The notes below the pieces were generated by a model, which searched no databases, had not been told where the DNA came from, and was given only the letters and a program-made list of their open reading frames with translations. 62,749 bases of DNA from Ruminococcaceae bacterium UBA6413. Its GTDB lineage: Bacteria > Bacillota > Clostridia > Oscillospirales > Ruminococcaceae. Positions within the stretch are counted from its first letter, which is position 1, and each line of letters begins with the position of its first letter. Made by a program: the position numbers and the translations under genes. The DNA lies in the NCBI GenBank assembly GCA_002437415.1, contig DJPL01000042.1:1-62749 (forward strand), in the 5' to 3' direction. Shown here in pieces: positions 17,715 through 26,255 of the stretch.

Positions 17715-18236
17715 ATGAACATAAGAAAGGCAACAGCGGCAGACCTTGACGGCATAGAGAAGATATACGATGATATCCATACCGCGGAGGAAAAAAGAGA
17801 GCAGACTACAGGTTGGATAAGAGGAGTTTATCCCGTCCGTGCTACCGCCGAAGCGGGTCTGCGGCGCGGCGACCTTTATGTAATGGAGGACGGCGGAGAG
17901 CTGATCGGCTCAGCGATGATAAACGATATTCAGGTAGATGTGTACAAGGGCGGCAAGTGGGATTATGAAGCGGCTGACGATGAGGTCTGCGTACTGCACA
18001 CGCTTGTGATATCGCCTTATGCAAAGGGCAGGGGCTGTGGCAGGACTTTTGTGAAATTCTATGAAGATTACGCTCTACAGCACGGTCGTCACGAGCTGAG
18101 AATTGACACCAATGAGCGGAACGCGGCGGCAAGGGCTATGTATAAGAAGTACGGATATAAGGAGATAGGCATTGTGCCGACCGTGTTTAACGGGATACCC
18201 GATGTTATGCTTGTGATGCTGGAAAAGAGGGTGTAG
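17715..18236 (+). CDS. GNAT-family N-acetyltransferase
   Basis: A 173-residue acetyl-CoA-dependent acyltransferase. The acetyl-CoA pyrophosphate loop is visible as VISPYAKGRGCGRTFVKF (about residues 96-113), followed by the C-terminal NERNAAARAMYKKYGYKEIG typical of the fold. The N-terminal MNIRKATAADLDGIEKIYDD is also standard. The substrate is unknown. ATG 17715 follows GCGAGGGCGAG; the frame is open upstream, but no better start exists. It is a single-gene unit with a promoter and a terminator of its own. Confidence 0.88.
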   Translation: MNIRKATAADLDGIEKIYDDIHTAEEKREQTTGWIRGVYPVRATAEAGLRRGDLYVMEDGGELIGSAMINDIQVDVYKGGKWDYEAADDEVCVLHTLVISPYAKGRGCGRTFVKFYEDYALQHGRHELRIDTNERNAAARAMYKKYGYKEIGIVPTVFNGIPDVMLVMLEKRV

Positions 18237-18245
18237 AGGATACAG

Positions 18246-18282
18246 AAATACCGCAATCTGATTTAAGACTGCGGTATTTTTT
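18246..18282. terminator. Bidirectional terminator between convergent genes
   Basis: AAATACCGCA (18246-18255) pairs with TGCGGTATTT (18270-18279) and is followed by T residues on the plus strand; the mirror sequence serves the minus-strand gene ending at 18286. Confidence 0.8.
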
Positions 18283-18285
18283 ATA

Positions 18286-19233
18286 TTACTGCCCGAAATG
18301 CATTGTTTCCTTCGGTTCAAGTGCAAGCTCTTCCTCCTTGCACGGTCTGACGATAAGCTTTGAGATACAGTTGTCGTGAACCTCGATGACCTTGAAGATA
18401 ATATCCTTATAGCGAACCTTAGGGTGCTCGCCCTCTTCCTCGGGGATATATCCGAGCAGGTCGGTAACAAAGCCCGCTATCGTGTCGTACTCGTGGTCTT
18501 CTTCAAGCTCGTAGCCGAACAGCTCAAGCACGTCCTCGGGGTCAGCCTCGCCGCTGACTTCATACGCGCCGTTAGAGCGGGGGATTATCATATCCTTTTC
18601 CTCGTCATATTCGTCCTCGATGTTGCCCATTATCGACTCGATTATATCCTCAAGCGTGATGATACCTGCCGTGCCGCCGTATTCGTCGATTACAATGCCC
18701 ATACCCGACTTGAGATTGGTCAGGAATTTGAACACGTCCGAACAACTGCACGATTCGGGAACGTATACCGCCTCGCGCAGGAAGTCCTCAATTTTCAGCT
18801 TATCCTTGTTTTCGTTTCCGACAAGGCAGAGCAGATCCTTTACTATGATTATTCCGACTATAGCGTCAATGTTTTCCTTATATACGGGTATTCTTGAAAA
18901 GCCCTTTTCAAGCGCAATATAGACTATATCGTCAAGAGAAGAGTTTATATCCACTCCGACTATGTTCTTTCTGTGCGTCATTACATCAGAGGCTACCAGA
19001 TCGCCGAACTCAAACACGTTGTTTATCAGCTGTGCCGATTCGTCCTCGAGGTTGCCGTATTCGTTGCCCGCGTCAACCATAGACATAATGTTGTCCTGCG
19101 TGGTTTCTTCCTTGTCGTAGTAGCTGTCGCCGAGCGCCTTTGATAAAAGCTTATCAAGACCTTTGTTCAGTAAGATCAGGGGTGCAAGCAGTATCTTTAC
19201 CGCCCGCCCGGGTTTTCGGGGGTCTGCGTCCAT
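18286..19233 (-). CDS. CorC/HlyC-type CBS-domain protein lacking the membrane domain
   Basis: A 315-residue soluble protein with two CBS domains (about residues 65-190; the first includes DVMTHRKNIVGVDINSSLDD and the second VIDEYGGTAGIITLEDIIES) followed by a CorC/HlyC transporter-associated domain. Family members linked to magnesium/cobalt efflux usually carry an N-terminal DUF21 membrane domain; it is absent here, as in the shorter CorC subgroup. ATG 19233 follows AAAGGAA; an in-frame TTG at 19248 overlaps that ribosome site and is rejected. A role in metal homeostasis is inferred only from the family. Confidence 0.85.
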   Translation of the reverse strand: MDADPRKPGRAVKILLAPLILLNKGLDKLLSKALGDSYYDKEETTQDNIMSMVDAGNEYGNLEDESAQLINNVFEFGDLVASDVMTHRKNIVGVDINSSLDDIVYIALEKGFSRIPVYKENIDAIVGIIIVKDLLCLVGNENKDKLKIEDFLREAVYVPESCSCSDVFKFLTNLKSGMGIVIDEYGGTAGIITLEDIIESIMGNIEDEYDEEKDMIIPRSNGAYEVSGEADPEDVLELFGYELEEDHEYDTIAGFVTDLLGYIPEEEGEHPKVRYKDIIFKVIEVHDNCISKLIVRPCKEEELALEPKETMHFGQ

Positions 19234-19327
19234 TGTGTTTCCTTTCAAATATCAAAATATATTTTTCGGCAGAACTCCGTGTCCTGCCGATATCTTATAT
19301 ATATCTTACCATATTTTATGCTGTAAA

Positions 19328-20104
19328 TCAAGCCTTTATATCAAGTCCGAAGAAACGTATTGCATTTTCATTGCACATTTTAATAGCGTCCTCGGTTGAA
19401 ATGCCCTTTATTTCCGCAAGCTTTTCCGCTGTTTTATGCGTCATAGAGCTGTCACAGCGGCTTCCGCGGAACGGTACGGGTGCCATATACGGACTGTCCG
19501 TTTCAAGCATAAGCCTGTCGCTTGGGATAATTTCGCAGGAATGCACCGCCTTTTTGGCATTCTTGAACGTCAGCACGCCTGTGAAGCTGATATATGCGCC
19601 GAGCTTTAAAAGCTCCTTTGCGGTTTCCGGACTGCCCGAATAGCAGTGCACCACGAATTTTTTTGGGGTGGTGCGGCGGAGGATCTTCATCGTGTCCTCC
19701 GTAGCGTCACGGCAGTGGATAACGACCGGGAGCGAAAGCTCATTCGCAAGCTTTATCTGACTTTCAAATATCTCCTGTTGTTTTTGCGCGTCATAGCCCT
19801 CATAGTGATAATCAAGCCCGATCTCGCCTATAGCGACCGCCTTTTTATTCTTTGCAAGCTCCCTTAAAATATCAATATAATTTTCGGGAGTGTCGCTTAT
19901 GTTTTCGGGGTGTATCCCCACTGCGCAGAACACGTTTTCATAACGCTTTGTAAGACTCAGCGAAAAGTCGCAGGTGGGGATATCCACGCTCATATTTATA
20001 ATTGCAAGCACATTGTCCGACAGTATGCGGTCGAGAACCTCAAACCTGTCCTCGTCAAACCAGCTGTCGTCATAGTGCGCGTGAGTATCTATTATCTTTG
20101 TCAT
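19328..20104 (-). CDS. tatD: TatD-family metal-dependent DNase
   Basis: A 258-residue TIM-barrel hydrolase. The metal ligands are visible as the HAH near residues 8-10, a Glu in AIGEIGLDYH (about 93-102), His in VVIHCRDA and in VVHCYSG, and the late Asp in METDSPY (about residue 205). TatD enzymes are 3'-5' exonucleases with roles in DNA repair and degradation. It overlaps the LacI-type gene upstream by four bases (ATGA), so the two are translationally coupled. Confidence 0.93.
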   Translation of the reverse strand: MTKIIDTHAHYDDSWFDEDRFEVLDRILSDNVLAIINMSVDIPTCDFSLSLTKRYENVFCAVGIHPENISDTPENYIDILRELAKNKKAVAIGEIGLDYHYEGYDAQKQQEIFESQIKLANELSLPVVIHCRDATEDTMKILRRTTPKKFVVHCYSGSPETAKELLKLGAYISFTGVLTFKNAKKAVHSCEIIPSDRLMLETDSPYMAPVPFRGSRCDSSMTHKTAEKLAEIKGISTEDAIKMCNENAIRFFGLDIKA

Positions 20105-21114
20105 TTCAGTATCTTTACGCTGTCGCGGATAATAAGCTTGCCTGTTACAAGCGTTCTGCCGCGTGAATAGTTCTTATCCCTTATCTTCTTGATTATCGTT
20201 TCGACTGCCTCGTATGACATTCTCTTGCTGTCAACGTCTATTGTAGTGATACGCGGATTTGAGATAGTGGAGTAGATGTGGTTGTCGTAGCCGACTATCG
20301 AAATATCATCGGGTACTACATAGCCCTCGCTCCTGAGCTGATTTAACAGGCAGTAAGCCGCCTCGTCACAGTTGCAGACAAAAGCTGTGGGCTTCTGCAC
20401 GGGCAGGTCGAAGTGCGGGTAGCTCGTACCCTCGGGACCTCTGTCGTCTATAACCCATTCACTGCGGAGCGGTATGCCCTTTTCAAGCAGTGCCTTGTAA
20501 TATCCGAGGTATCTGTCCTGTATACTTGATGTAGATGTGATAGTGCCGAGGAAGCCTATGTTGCGGTGACCCGCGTTAATAAGATAGTTTGTCAGCATAT
20601 ATGAGCCGAAGAAGCTGTCCGAAAGGATAGTATCAGTGCGGTTGTCGCTGCTGTAAAAGTCAAGGAATACGACCGGTATATCAAGGTCGAGCAGCTCGCT
20701 GACATATTCATCGTCAAACTGTCCGAGTACGATAACGCCGTCGACCTTCTTGTCGGCTACGGAGTTCGGCATTGAGCGCTTAGCCTGGTCGCTCTCGGAA
20801 ATAACGTCAAGTATGCCGTAGTAGTTCTGCTTTTGCAAAAGCTCTACTATATGACGGTACATTACCCAGTAGAATGCACTCGCGTCATTTATAAAGTGCT
20901 TTGCCACTACTATACTTATATTGAATGTAAAGCCCTCTTTTGAAGATTTTGACGTGTAGCTGAAACGGTAGCCCATTTCATTGGCTTTCTGCTTTATCTT
21001 CTCGCGGAGCTCCTCGCTTACGCCGTCCTTGTCGCCGAGTGCCTTTGACACGGTAACGGTGCTTATATCCATAGTCTTTGCTATGTCGCTCATTGTAACT
21101 GATTTCTTTTTCAT
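20101..21114 (-). CDS. LacI-family transcriptional regulator (minus strand)
   Basis: A 337-residue regulator with an N-terminal helix-turn-helix (TMSDIAKTMDISTVTVSKAL, about residues 7-26) and hinge, followed by a periplasmic-binding-like effector domain. GAGGT precedes ATG 21114. It shares an operon with tatD and is divergent from a second LacI-type gene. No sugar transport or catabolic gene is adjacent, so the effector is unknown. No strong promoter could be found on the minus strand; a TATAAT-like box at about 21169-21174 lacks a matching -35. Confidence 0.92.
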   Translation of the reverse strand: MKKKSVTMSDIAKTMDISTVTVSKALGDKDGVSEELREKIKQKANEMGYRFSYTSKSSKEGFTFNISIVVAKHFINDASAFYWVMYRHIVELLQKQNYYGILDVISESDQAKRSMPNSVADKKVDGVIVLGQFDDEYVSELLDLDIPVVFLDFYSSDNRTDTILSDSFFGSYMLTNYLINAGHRNIGFLGTITSTSSIQDRYLGYYKALLEKGIPLRSEWVIDDRGPEGTSYPHFDLPVQKPTAFVCNCDEAAYCLLNQLRSEGYVVPDDISIVGYDNHIYSTISNPRITTIDVDSKRMSYEAVETIIKKIRDKNYSRGRTLVTGKLIIRDSVKILK

Positions 21115-21438
21115 TTTGATTACCTCTGCGCAGTTTGTTTAAGCTTATAACTTTATACTAACCCTTGTATTATAGTGTAACCTAAAACCGCCGATTTGTA
21201 AAGTAACTTTTTGCACAAAAAACAGGTTTTTCTTTACATTTACTTTATTATTTTAGCTAAAGTTATAATTGTAACGGCGAATTTACACTCTTTTAAGCTG
21301 TTTTTGGCTAAAATCGGTGCGAAAATTAAGGAAAAGTAACACCGCAGATAAGCGCAATATGTTAAAATCGGTGAAGTAAATTTTACCGTTTTGTAATATT
21401 TGATGAAATTACACGAGGATTTTTGGTGAAATGTTACA
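21115..21438. other. Intergenic region between divergent regulator genes
   Basis: A/T-rich, non-coding, 390 nt in all including the promoter listed next. It holds the leader of the minus-strand regulator near 21115-21180 and no further recognisable feature. Confidence 0.5.
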
Positions 21439-21467
21439 TTGAAAACGGTTTCATAATCCGTTATAAT
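21439..21467 (+). promoter_or_regulatory. Sigma-A promoter overlapped by a cre-type operator
   Basis: TTGAAA (21439-21444) and TATAAT (21462-21467) are 17 nt apart. TGAAAACGGTTTCA at 21440-21453 fits the 14-bp catabolite-responsive element consensus (TGWNANCGNTNWCA) at every defined position and covers the -35 and part of the spacer. Binding by CcpA or by one of the two LacI-type products would repress the plus-strand gene. Confidence 0.8.
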
Positions 21468-21505
21468 TGTAACATAAGTAAGTATCTGTGAGGGAGAACC
21501 GATAT

Positions 21506-22501
21506 ATGAGCGTAACAATTAAGGACGTTGCAAAGGCGGCTAACGTTTCCGTTGCAACTGTTTCCAGAGTTCTTAATAAAAAATCCAACGTATCCGATGA
21601 GGCTATCCAGGCGGTAAACAGCGCGGTTCAGGCGCTCGGCTACAGCCCGAGCTTTCTCGGAAGAGATCTGAGAAAGAGCGAAACGAGGAGAATACTTGCG
21701 ATAATCGCATCGACAGAGCAGAGCTTCTATTCCGATGTTATAAGAGGTATGGAGGTCGCCGCATTCTCGCAGGGCTATGACGTGCTGATAGCAACAACGC
21801 ACGATGACCCTAACCACGAGATGCACCTGCTCGGTATGCTGTTCTCAAGGGCAGTGGACGGTGCTGTACTGCTCGGTCCCAAGCTTGACGCGGCTACCAT
21901 CAACGCGCTCGGCGAAAAGCACAATATCGCAATGTGTCTTGAACGTCTTGATAACTGTAATGTTCTTACCGTTACTATTGATAACGTCAAGGCGGGTCGT
22001 GACGCGGTAAATTATCTTATCCGCAAGGGTCATAAGAGGATAGGTCTTATCACTACATTGCAGAGAAGCCAGTCGAGTATCGACCGTGAGATAGGCTATA
22101 AGCTTGCACTCAAGGACAACGGCATTCCTTATAATGAGGATTATGTATATTTCGGCGGCTACGAAACAGAGCAGGGTATGAGAGGCTGTGAGTACCTTAT
22201 GAATTTACCCAGTCCCCCGACAGCGATATTCTCTATTTCCGATATAATCGCTATCGGCGCTATGAATTATGCGCTTTCAAAGGGCTACAGGATTGGCAAG
22301 GATCTTATATTTATGGGATTTGACAATATCCAGTACTCACATATGTTCGTGCCGCACCTATCGACGGTAGAACAGCCGTGTTATGCACAGGGCAAGCTTG
22401 TAATCGAAAAGCTTATTGAGAATATGAAGGCAAGCACACCCGACCATAATCTTTACACCCTGCCGCACAGCCTTGTACTCAGAGAGTCGACTGGCGATTG
22501 A
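21506..22501 (+). CDS. LacI-family transcriptional regulator (plus strand)
   Basis: A 331-residue regulator. The helix-turn-helix is IKDVAKAANVSVATVSRVLN (about residues 4-23), followed by a hinge and a periplasmic-binding-like domain with MGFDNIQYSHMFVPHLSTVE near the end. ATG 21506 follows AGGGAG with 9-nt spacing; a GTG six codons earlier is less likely. Its own promoter contains a cre-type operator, suggesting autoregulation or CcpA control. It is related to but clearly distinct from the divergent regulator. No target genes are next to it. Confidence 0.92.
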   Translation: MSVTIKDVAKAANVSVATVSRVLNKKSNVSDEAIQAVNSAVQALGYSPSFLGRDLRKSETRRILAIIASTEQSFYSDVIRGMEVAAFSQGYDVLIATTHDDPNHEMHLLGMLFSRAVDGAVLLGPKLDAATINALGEKHNIAMCLERLDNCNVLTVTIDNVKAGRDAVNYLIRKGHKRIGLITTLQRSQSSIDREIGYKLALKDNGIPYNEDYVYFGGYETEQGMRGCEYLMNLPSPPTAIFSISDIIAIGAMNYALSKGYRIGKDLIFMGFDNIQYSHMFVPHLSTVEQPCYAQGKLVIEKLIENMKASTPDHNLYTLPHSLVLRESTGD

Positions 22502-22519
22502 TGATTTTTTGAATATAAT

Positions 22520-22549
22520 AAGCCCCCGCTTTGTATCGAGCGGGGGCTT
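22520..22549. terminator. Bidirectional hairpin between convergent genes
   Basis: AAGCCCCCGCT (22520-22530) and AGCGGGGGCTT (22539-22549) form an 11-bp stem with an 8-nt loop. The T-run is weak on both sides, but it sits between the stops of a plus and a minus gene. Confidence 0.7.
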
Positions 22550-22556
22550 GCTGTAT

Positions 22557-24077
22557 TTACTGTAATTCGCTGTTATTCTTATTCTTCTGCTTTTTCGACT
22601 TCTTTTCGTCAACGGGTACGATATCGGGGTTGCAGTCTTCGAATTCAAACCAGAACGTGCTTCCCACGCCTACCGTACTGTCAGCGCCGAAGTTCAATTT
22701 GTGCATTTCGAGCACGCCCTTTACGATAGACAGTCCTAAGCCACTGCCTTTCTTGGCGCGCTGATGCGTTTCGCCGTCCTTCTTGACGCGGTAGTATCTG
22801 TCCCAGACGTATTTCAGGTTCTCGGGGTCGATACCTATACCGCTGTCGCAGACCTCAAGCCGTGCTACAGTCGGTGTCCTGTGATAGAGATTTACTCTTA
22901 CCGTTTTGTCGTCACCGGTATAGGTCAGTGCGTTGTTTATGAAGTTGTAAACAACCTGATCTATCTTTGTGATGTCGGCATTTATGAATATATCGGGTTC
23001 GGCATTCAGCACTACATTGTAGTCCTTGATTTCGTTTAAAAGCGAGAAGCGGGGAACTATGTCGCTTAAGTGCTCCGAGAAGTTAATTTTCTCGTATTTC
23101 AACTCGGCAACGCCGCTCTGAAGCTTGGACAGGTCGAGGATATCGGTGACAAGAGAGGTCAGCCTGTCGGTTTCGTCGATTATGACCTGCAAGTGCTTTT
23201 CGCGCTTTTCGGGATTATCGCCCGACAAATCCCTTATCATCTCGGCATAAGCCTTTATCATAGTAAGAGGTGTGCGCAGGTCGTGCGAAATGTTCGCCAT
23301 AAGATCCTTACGCAGGGTATCCGCCTTTGCGATTTCCACCGACGCGGAGCTGAGCGTGTCGGTAAGCTCGTTTATCTCGGTGAACTGCCGCTTCTGCTTC
23401 GGCATATCAAACTGTCCCTGCGGGAGCTTCAGCGCCGCCTTTGATATGTTAATGATAGGCTTTGAAATGCTGTTTGAGAAGATTATCGACATTATGAATG
23501 CCGCAATTATTATAATGCCCGCGGTGAGATTTAATTGGCTGTGGAGTATCGTTGTTGTTGTTCCCAGCGGCTCAAGATAATTGAATATATACAGCCTTAC
23601 CACGCCGTTTGTTTCAAAGAATGTACTCTGTGTGCCGTCGTCAAGCTGTGCTATAAGTACTATAGCCTTGCTGTCGTTATTCGTCCTCGGGATAGTGGCG
23701 GTAAAGAATGTGTTTTCGCCCGATATTACTTCCTTCATATCCTCAGGGTCAAGGCTTGTTATAAGTGAGTAGACCTCCTTGTTGCTCTTATCCACCGAGC
23801 TTGCCCTGAAATACGGGCGGTTGCTGTCGGATATCTCAATGTATATCTTCTGCGTGTCGGCTATGTTTGATACGATCGAGTTCAGGTTGTCGGGTTGCTG
23901 CGACCACGCATCCTTTATCTGCTTTGCGGCAGCCGCGGTTTCCTGGATTTTCATATATTCATAGTAGCTCGACAGAAGCACGACCTGAAAAAAGTACAGG
24001 AATACTATAACAAGCAGTGAGAACAGCACAAATGTCAGCCACGAGCGGAAGCGTATGCTGTTTAATCTTTCTTTCAT
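22557..24077 (-). CDS. Two-component sensor histidine kinase
   Basis: A 506-residue membrane kinase: transmembrane helix near residues 12-34, extracellular sensor (about 35-185), second helix near 188-208, HAMP, HisKA with phospho-accepting His in ANISHDLRTPLTMIKAYAEM, and HATPase_c with the N-box (VVYNFINNALTYT), CDSGIGI and GSGLGLSIVKGV motifs. The C-terminus ends in a Lys-rich tail. It phosphorylates the response regulator encoded just upstream. The 58-nt gap between the genes contains a hairpin. The signal sensed is unknown. Confidence 0.94.
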   Translation of the reverse strand: MKERLNSIRFRSWLTFVLFSLLVIVFLYFFQVVLLSSYYEYMKIQETAAAAKQIKDAWSQQPDNLNSIVSNIADTQKIYIEISDSNRPYFRASSVDKSNKEVYSLITSLDPEDMKEVISGENTFFTATIPRTNNDSKAIVLIAQLDDGTQSTFFETNGVVRLYIFNYLEPLGTTTTILHSQLNLTAGIIIIAAFIMSIIFSNSISKPIINISKAALKLPQGQFDMPKQKRQFTEINELTDTLSSASVEIAKADTLRKDLMANISHDLRTPLTMIKAYAEMIRDLSGDNPEKREKHLQVIIDETDRLTSLVTDILDLSKLQSGVAELKYEKINFSEHLSDIVPRFSLLNEIKDYNVVLNAEPDIFINADITKIDQVVYNFINNALTYTGDDKTVRVNLYHRTPTVARLEVCDSGIGIDPENLKYVWDRYYRVKKDGETHQRAKKGSGLGLSIVKGVLEMHKLNFGADSTVGVGSTFWFEFEDCNPDIVPVDEKKSKKQKNKNNSELQ

Positions 24078-24104
24078 CGAAAAGTGCCTTCCTTATTACC
24101 AATT

Positions 24105-24128
24105 ACAGCCGTCAACACTGACGGCTGT
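24105..24128 (-). other. Intercistronic hairpin between response regulator and kinase genes
   Basis: ACAGCCGTCA (24105-24114) and TGACGGCTGT (24119-24128) form a 10-bp perfect stem around a 4-nt loop with no T-run on the minus strand. It may lower or stabilise the kinase part of the message; it is not a classical terminator. Confidence 0.55.
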
Positions 24129-24135
24129 GGTTATA

Positions 24136-24807
24136 TTACACCTGGAACTTATATCCCATACCTCTTAAAGTAACAATAAACTTTCTGTACGGTCCGAGGT
24201 TGTTTCTGAGCATCTTTATATGCGTATCAATGGTTCTGTCATCGCCGAAGAAGTCATAGCCCCATACCTCTTCAAGAAGCTTGTTTCTGGTAAGCGCTAT
24301 GTTCTTGTTCTTTACAAGGTAGAACAGCAGGTCGTATTCCTTGGGGGTAAGGTTAGCCTTTTCGCCGTCTATGAATACATCTCTTGCGGTGAAGTTTATC
24401 TCAAGTCCTTCAAACTTTACCGTTTCGCCCACAGGCTCATTGCCCGACTTGTTACGCTTTATTATGGCGTTTATGCGCGCAAGCACCTCTTTTGGTGAGA
24501 ACGGCTTTACTACATAGTCGTCAACGCCCATCTCAAAGCCGAAAAGCTTGTCGTATTCCTCTGTTCTTGCCGAGAGCATAAGTATAGGCGTATTCTTGAA
24601 CTTCCTTATCTCCTTGCAGGCTGAAAAGCCGTCCAGTCTCGGCATCATAACGTCCATTATTATTATGTCAAAATCCTGCTCCTTCGCCATATCGACTGCC
24701 TGCATACCGTCAACCGCCTCGTATACGGTGTGACCCTCGTATTCGGCATATTCCTTTATGACCTCGCGTATTTTCTGTTCATCGTCCGCAACAAGTATCT
24801 TATACAT
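24136..24807 (-). CDS. OmpR-family response regulator
   Basis: A 223-residue regulator with an N-terminal receiver domain (YKILVADDEQKIREVIKEYA, with the phospho-acceptor Asp in IIIMDVMMPRLDGF near residue 52) and a C-terminal winged-helix DNA-binding domain ending in LRGMGYKFQV. ATG 24807 follows AAAGGAAAG; the longer open frame upstream is A/T-rich and has no ribosome site. It pairs with the kinase gene directly downstream. The target genes are unknown. Confidence 0.94.
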   Translation of the reverse strand: MYKILVADDEQKIREVIKEYAEYEGHTVYEAVDGMQAVDMAKEQDFDIIIMDVMMPRLDGFSACKEIRKFKNTPILMLSARTEEYDKLFGFEMGVDDYVVKPFSPKEVLARINAIIKRNKSGNEPVGETVKFEGLEINFTARDVFIDGEKANLTPKEYDLLFYLVKNKNIALTRNKLLEEVWGYDFFGDDRTIDTHIKMLRNNLGPYRKFIVTLRGMGYKFQV

Positions 24808-24934
24808 TTTCTCTCTTTCCTTTCTTTTCGGTCTGTCCGATTTTTTGTAAAAAAAATTCAGTTTAACTAAGTAAACTGAACGGAAACAAATAAGCACAAA
24901 TCAAATTATCAATGAAATGTTGGGAGAGGAAATT

Positions 24935-25033
24935 ATGATTATTGAATTATTCAACCACCATAAAATCTGTCAGTCTTACCTGACGCTTATTATTATATCC
25001 GCCTTTTATGATAAAAATGTGTTTGAAGTCTAA
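24935..25033 (+). CDS. Possible 32-residue small protein
   Basis: A short open frame on the plus strand, between two minus-strand genes, begins with ATG at 24935 behind the strong ribosome site GGGAGAGGA (24922-24930). Its product has 32 residues (MIIELFNHHKICQSYL at the start) with a central hydrophobic run. A weak promoter (TTGTAA, then TAAGTA after 17 nt, near 24845-24873) lies upstream. The inverted repeat TTCAGTTTA...TAAACTGAA near 24858-24881 lies between this ORF and the divergent response regulator gene. Coding status is uncertain. Confidence 0.35.
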   Translation: MIIELFNHHKICQSYLTLIIISAFYDKNVFEV

Positions 25034-25065
25034 AAAAACTGTTAATCCGCTGTCACAATAACGAC

Positions 25066-26007
25066 TTATAATTCGTCTGCTATGCCGCTCATAAAGATAT
25101 CCGCGATTTCGTGACACGCTTCGTCCGACAGCACGAAGGACGGACTGTTGAGTGCGACACTGCTTCCTACCGGTATCGATATCCTTATGGTTGCGATATC
25201 GCTCTCGGGGGTGTATTTCAGATAACCGCCGATATATTCAATGTAAAGCCTTGCGCAGTACAATTCAAAATCGTCCGTTATCATGCCCGCATGAGTTTCG
25301 TTGTTATGTGAGAATGCGCACGACAGTATTACATTGTCTGCATCTCTGCCGACCTTGAAATTGAACAGATATTTGTCGGCACACCGCACCATAGCCTTCA
25401 TTATGCTGAATATACAGACGTAGAACATACGCTGACCTGCGTTTACCGGTACGTCCTGCGTGAATGTGTTTTCGGTATCGACCTTGAATACGGCAGGGAT
25501 ACAGCTGAGCATTTTATTCGCTTCCTCGGCTATCTGCGTCAGCTGTTCAAGGAAGTATACCGATGCAGCGCGCGGCGTTCTGCTGTATATTACGGTCGAA
25601 AGCTCGCTGAGCACTTCAATGTTGCGACTGATGCCGTTCAGCGCCTTTTTGTCGGTGCAGAGCTTCCGGGCTTTTTCGACATCGCTTTTTGCTATGGCGA
25701 GCAAATAGCATATATCGGGATATGTGTCGGTGCTTCCGAGCTGCATCAGAATGTCGGTAAGCGTATTCACGCGCCACAGTACGAGCGTCTTGTCGCCCGC
25801 GCTCAGTCTGCTTGCGTGAGCAGAACAAAGCTTTCCGTCAACGCTGACCTGACTTGTTGCCGCATTGGCGTTTATTCCTTTGGGGAATATTATGACAGTA
25901 CCGCACGCCGAATTTCTCCAGTGAATATTTCCGTATTCATCACTGAGAAAGAACGGTGTGCCCGAACCGCCGTATAATGTTTCAAGTGAATTTAAGATCT
26001 TATCCAT
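25066..26007 (-). CDS. Orphan sensor-like protein with degenerate kinase ATPase domain
   Basis: A 313-residue protein I do not recognise as a named family. The N-terminal part (about 1-75) looks PAS-like (LSDEYGNIHWRNSACG), followed by a helical region. The C-terminal part ends like a histidine kinase ATPase domain (FELYCARLYIEYIGGYLKYT and IATIRISIPVG), but the phospho-acceptor His motif and the N-, G1- and G2-box glycines are missing. A non-catalytic sensor or regulator is the best inference. ATG 26007 follows AAAGGAC. The frame is open upstream but overlaps the YnzC-like gene. Confidence 0.55.
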   Translation of the reverse strand: MDKILNSLETLYGGSGTPFFLSDEYGNIHWRNSACGTVIIFPKGINANAATSQVSVDGKLCSAHASRLSAGDKTLVLWRVNTLTDILMQLGSTDTYPDICYLLAIAKSDVEKARKLCTDKKALNGISRNIEVLSELSTVIYSRTPRAASVYFLEQLTQIAEEANKMLSCIPAVFKVDTENTFTQDVPVNAGQRMFYVCIFSIMKAMVRCADKYLFNFKVGRDADNVILSCAFSHNNETHAGMITDDFELYCARLYIEYIGGYLKYTPESDIATIRISIPVGSSVALNSPSFVLSDEACHEIADIFMSGIADEL

Positions 26008-26032
26008 AGCAGTATGTCCTTTGGAGATTTTT

Positions 26033-26242
26033 TTACTTCTTGTCATCGCTGATAAGCTTTTGCTTATTGCCGTTTTCGTCAACTACATATACCCTGTCAA
26101 GCTCGGACATCAGACCGCGCCTGAACGAGGCTCTGTATTCGTTGCGAAGCTCAGTCTGCTCCCTTTTTTCTTCGGGAGTGAGCTCTCGCTGCCTCGACTG
26201 CCTCGCAAGATAGTTTATTCTTTCGATTTTTGCTTTTTCCAT
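26033..26242 (-). CDS. UPF0291/DUF896 protein (YnzC-like)
   Basis: A 69-residue basic helical-hairpin protein, the usual size for the YnzC family. The conserved RINYLARQSRQRELTPEEK and LRNEYRASFRRGLMSELDRV are present. In Bacillus a relative is linked to the SOS response, but the molecular role is unknown. AAAGGA precedes ATG 26242. It lies between the degenerate kinase gene and the Gx transporter gene. Confidence 0.9.
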   Translation of the reverse strand: MEKAKIERINYLARQSRQRELTPEEKREQTELRNEYRASFRRGLMSELDRVYVVDENGNKQKLISDDKK

Positions 26243-26255
26243 AATTATTCCTTTA

